From NCBI GenBank assembly GCA_902515625.1, contig CABXVD010000004.1, forward strand, positions 1 through 55,177: a stretch of DNA of 55,177 nt, given 5' to 3'. Source of the stretch: an uncultured Pelagibacteraceae bacterium. Lineage in GTDB: Bacteria; Pseudomonadota; Alphaproteobacteria; Pelagibacterales; Pelagibacteraceae. Below are positions 52,385 through 55,177 of this stretch, piece after piece; the stretch's first letter is position 1, and every line of letters begins with the position of its first letter. The notes under the pieces were generated by a model, which was not told the origin of the DNA, made no database searches, and saw only the letters and a list, made by a program, of their open reading frames with translations. Position numbers and translations under genes: made by a program.

Positions 52385-53311
52385 ATGAAAATTTTAGGTA
52401 TTGGAAACGCAATTGTTGATGTGCTTTGTAAAGTTGATGATGAATTTTTAATTAAAAATTCTCTAACTAAAAGTACTATGAAACTAATAGATAAGACAGA
52501 GTTTAAAAACCTACTTTCAGGTTTATCTATTGAGGATACTATTTCTGGTGGTTCAGTTGCAAATTCTATTGTTGGGTTGTCACAACTAGGCAATAATGTT
52601 GGTTTTATTGGAAAAGTTAATAATGACGAACTGGGTCAAAAATATGAAGACGGATTACAAAAGGAAAAAGTAAACTTTTTATACTCCAAAAAAAATGAGC
52701 CTACTCCTACAGGAACTTGTTTAATTTTAATTACTCCAGATTCCGAGAGGACTATGTGTACTTTTCTTGGTATTGCAGGAAAAGTAAGTGATGAAGATGT
52801 AAACGCAGATCTAATCAAGAAAGCAGAAATAACTTTTTTAGAAGGTTATTTATGGGATGAGGGAGAACCAAAAAAAGCTTTTGATAAAGCTATTTTAAAC
52901 TCAAATAAAGTTGCTATGTCATTATCTGATCTTTTTTGTGTTGAGAGGCATAAAGCTCAATTTTTAGAACTGGTAAAAAATAAACTTGATATTATTTTTG
53001 CTAATGAACAAGAAATATTATCATTAACTGAAAGTAAATCATTTTATGAGGCAGTAACTTTTGTAAAAAATTTAAATAAAGATGTTGTAATTACTAGAGG
53101 TAAAAAAGGTGCAATGGCAGTAAGTAAAAATGAGGTAGTAGAATGTGCTGCAGCAAAAAATCTTAACATAACTGATCTAACTGGTGCAGGGGATCTATTT
53201 GCTGCTGGGTATTTGCATGGAGTTATAAATCATAAAAGTGTCAAAGAAAGTTTGGGGATAGGTACTGAATTATCAGCTAAAATTATTCAGAAAATTGGTG
53301 CAAGAATTTAA
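52385..53311 (+). CDS. PfkB-family sugar/adenosine kinase
   Basis: SGGSVANSIVGLSQLG, VITRGKKGAMAV, NITDLTGAGDLFAAGYLHG (PfkB signature 2). Confidence 0.88.
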   Translation: MKILGIGNAIVDVLCKVDDEFLIKNSLTKSTMKLIDKTEFKNLLSGLSIEDTISGGSVANSIVGLSQLGNNVGFIGKVNNDELGQKYEDGLQKEKVNFLYSKKNEPTPTGTCLILITPDSERTMCTFLGIAGKVSDEDVNADLIKKAEITFLEGYLWDEGEPKKAFDKAILNSNKVAMSLSDLFCVERHKAQFLELVKNKLDIIFANEQEILSLTESKSFYEAVTFVKNLNKDVVITRGKKGAMAVSKNEVVECAAAKNLNITDLTGAGDLFAAGYLHGVINHKSVKESLGIGTELSAKIIQKIGARI

Positions 53312-53445
53312 TATTTTTTAGGCTTTGGGTTTTTTAAGCGTTTAAAACTACCTTTGCCTTTTTTTGCTTTAACTATTTTTGGTTTGAATTTATTTGTATA
53401 TAAATCTTTGATAATAGGATTTTTCTTATTTAATTTTATAACCAT
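53308..53445 (-). CDS. ArfA-like alternative ribosome-rescue factor (45 aa)
   Basis: Not in ORF track. MVIKLNKKNPIIKDLYTNKFKPKIVKAKKGKGSFKRLKNPKPKKY; KAKKGKGSFKR aligns with E. coli ArfA [11 protein letters not shown] with conserved flanks. Confidence 0.72.
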   Translation of the reverse strand: MVIKLNKKNPIIKDLYTNKFKPKIVKAKKGKGSFKRLKNPKPKKY

Positions 53446-53989
53446 TTTTTTCACTTATAATAAAATCATTATCGTTAAAAAAATTTAAGAATTTTTTTCT
53501 AAGTCTATATATATGGGTTTCAACAGTATGTGTTTCTAACTCTTTTTGATAACCCCATACTTTTGACTGCAATTCATCACTACTGGTTGGTTTAGCATTA
53601 TTTGATAAATAAATAATAGTTTGAATTTCTTTTTCAGTTAATTTTAACTTTTTTTCATCTTTAAAAATTTCCCTAGAATTTAAATCAATTTTATAATTAT
53701 TAATTAATATTTGTGATTGATCATTAAATTTTTGTTTTAATAGCTGTATATTTATTTTTTCAATTAATTTAGAGATTTTTATAGGCTCTGACTTTATAAT
53801 TAGATAATTTTTAATTTTTGGAATTTCTTTTTTTGTAATGATTAAATGATTTGAAATTGACTTCATTTGTTTGTCCAAGCTTTCTTGGTTTGAGATTTCA
53901 ATAACCTCAAAATTTAAATAGTCATCTAATTCACTCATAATTTCACATAAATATGGTAACTGATAGATTAATAAATTTTGATTATTCAT
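53426..53989 (-). CDS. Winged-helix (OmpR/PhoB-type) transcriptional regulator with degenerate receiver-like N-terminus
   Basis: C-terminus LTEKEIQTIIYLSNNAKPTSSDELQSKVWGYQKELETHTVETHIYRLRKKF...ISEKNGYKI is a trans_reg_C domain; N-terminus lacks recognisable phospho-acceptor motifs. Start at internal ATG (MNNQNLL). Confidence 0.78.
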   Translation of the reverse strand: MNNQNLLIYQLPYLCEIMSELDDYLNFEVIEISNQESLDKQMKSISNHLIITKKEIPKIKNYLIIKSEPIKISKLIEKINIQLLKQKFNDQSQILINNYKIDLNSREIFKDEKKLKLTEKEIQTIIYLSNNAKPTSSDELQSKVWGYQKELETHTVETHIYRLRKKFLNFFNDNDFIISEKNGYKIK

Positions 53990-54002
53990 ATATATTAAGA
54001 AT

Positions 54003-54497
54003 ATGTTAATTATTCTCAAAAATAAACATACTCTTCAGGTTGATGAGTTTAGTTTTAAATGCTGTATTGGAAAAAACGGTTCATCTCTCGTAAAAAAAGA
54101 AGGTGATAAAAAAACTCCTAAAGGCATTTTTAAGATTGAAAATTTATATTATAGAAAAGATAAAGTAAAAAAGCCTCTTACCACTCTAAAGTGCATAAAA
54201 ATTAAGAATAATATGGGATGGTGTGATGACGTTTATCACCCAAAAAAATACAATAAATTAATAAAAACTAGTTTTGAAATTAAACACGAAAAACTTAAAA
54301 GAACAGACGACAAATATAATCTGTTAATACCTATAAAATATAATTTTGATAAGCCTGTAATTGGACTAGGTAGTTGTATTTTTATTCATCTTACAAAAGA
54401 TTATAAACCAACTGCAGGATGCATAGGACTGAAAGAAAAAGATTTTTTAATAATGTTAAAATTAATTGATAGAAATACAAAAATTAAAATTCTCTAA
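54003..54497 (+). CDS. L,D-transpeptidase (YkuD) catalytic-domain protein
   Basis: KTPKGIFKI, GSCIFIHLTKDYKPTAGCIGLKEKDF (H...GC catalytic motif). Confidence 0.82.
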   Translation: MLIILKNKHTLQVDEFSFKCCIGKNGSSLVKKEGDKKTPKGIFKIENLYYRKDKVKKPLTTLKCIKIKNNMGWCDDVYHPKKYNKLIKTSFEIKHEKLKRTDDKYNLLIPIKYNFDKPVIGLGSCIFIHLTKDYKPTAGCIGLKEKDFLIMLKLIDRNTKIKIL

Positions 54498-55153
54498 TAA
54501 CGCTCTCCAAAAATACTAGAACCTACTCTCAAATATGAAGCATTATTAATTGCTGCTTTCATATAGTCAGATGACATTCCCATACTTAGCTCAGGTAAAT
54601 TATTTTCTTTGTTTAACTTTTTCATTTTTTCGAAGTAAATTGTAGAATCTTCATTCATAGGTGGAATACACATTAAGCCCAATATATCTAAATTAATTTC
54701 TCTACAATAAGAAATCAATGAATTTAACTCGCTTAAATTCACTCCAGATTTTTGATCTTCTTGCCCTATGTTAACCTGAATAAAAATTTTAATTTTTTTA
54801 TCTATTTTAATTTGTTCTTCTGAAATTTTTTTGGCTAACTTTTCACTATCGACAGAATGAATATAATCAAAAATTTTTACAGCAAATTTTACTTTATTGG
54901 TTTGTAATTTTCCTATCAAATGTAACTGAATATTAGGATTTGATAATTTGATTTCAGTCCATTTATCAACAGCCTCTTGCACTTTATTTTCTCCAAAATC
55001 TTTATGGCCATGATCAATTAGGGGTAAGATTTTTTCAATTTTAAAAGTCTTGGATACTGCTATTATTTTTGGTATTTTATCAATTTTATGTTCATCTAAA
55101 TAAGAATTTAATTTATTTTGAATATCAACTAAATTTTGAACAGTTTTATGCAT
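54494..55153 (-). CDS. YggS-family pyridoxal-phosphate homeostasis protein
   Basis: IIAVSKTFKIEKI, FGENKVQEAVDKW, LHLIGKLQTNKVK, GLMCIPP, LSMGMSSDYMKAAINNASYLRVGSSIFGER. Confidence 0.93.
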   Translation of the reverse strand: MHKTVQNLVDIQNKLNSYLDEHKIDKIPKIIAVSKTFKIEKILPLIDHGHKDFGENKVQEAVDKWTEIKLSNPNIQLHLIGKLQTNKVKFAVKIFDYIHSVDSEKLAKKISEEQIKIDKKIKIFIQVNIGQEDQKSGVNLSELNSLISYCREINLDILGLMCIPPMNEDSTIYFEKMKKLNKENNLPELSMGMSSDYMKAAINNASYLRVGSSIFGERY

Positions 55154-55177
55154 AAAAATTTGATCAATAAATATTAC

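Noticed and set aside
1-55177. CRISPR arrays, transposases, integrases, prophage or toxin-antitoxin modules
   Set aside because: No phased repeat-spacer structure and no such protein families among the ORFs; the single HNH protein is a common chromosomal alphaproteobacterial gene.

Overview
This is a very AT-rich, tightly packed window of alphaproteobacterial chromosome. Gene content, order and base composition suggest a streamlined SAR11/Pelagibacterales-type genome; that taxonomic call is inference. About 60 genes are recognisable, nearly all core housekeeping: fadD-like (partial), tRNA-Leu, dsbB, coq7, argH-lptM-like-lysA, plsC, dnaN/dnaA, rpsT, mutM, ubiE-ubiB-coaBC-dut, rubrerythrin/Fe-S/DUF3501 operon, irr-like, fabA-fabB-fabI, pnp-rpsO-rbfA-infB-nusA, metK-lnt-ybeY-phoH-miaB-fur, nfu, trpS, murJ, maeB, rsmI, rdgB, grpE-dnaK-dnaJ, dapB-nth, yggS. 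I see no CRISPR array, transposon, prophage or obvious defence island, and no large undescribed multigene system. The observations most worth following are: (1) an unlisted 45-aa ORF (53308-53445, minus) that aligns without gaps to the core of ribosome-rescue factor ArfA; (2) three 16-bp-spaced direct repeats (two with GANTC sites) in the largest noncoding gap, upstream of dnaA; (3) Irr/ICE-like palindromes upstream of the rubrerythrin operon and of irr itself; (4) six of ten convergent gene junctions sharing an exact 4-bp interlocked stop; (5) an isolated tRNA T-arm/acceptor-like relic in the one spacious convergent junction (fabI/pnp); (6) a TsaB that appears internally shortened and overlaps a divergent gene head to head.
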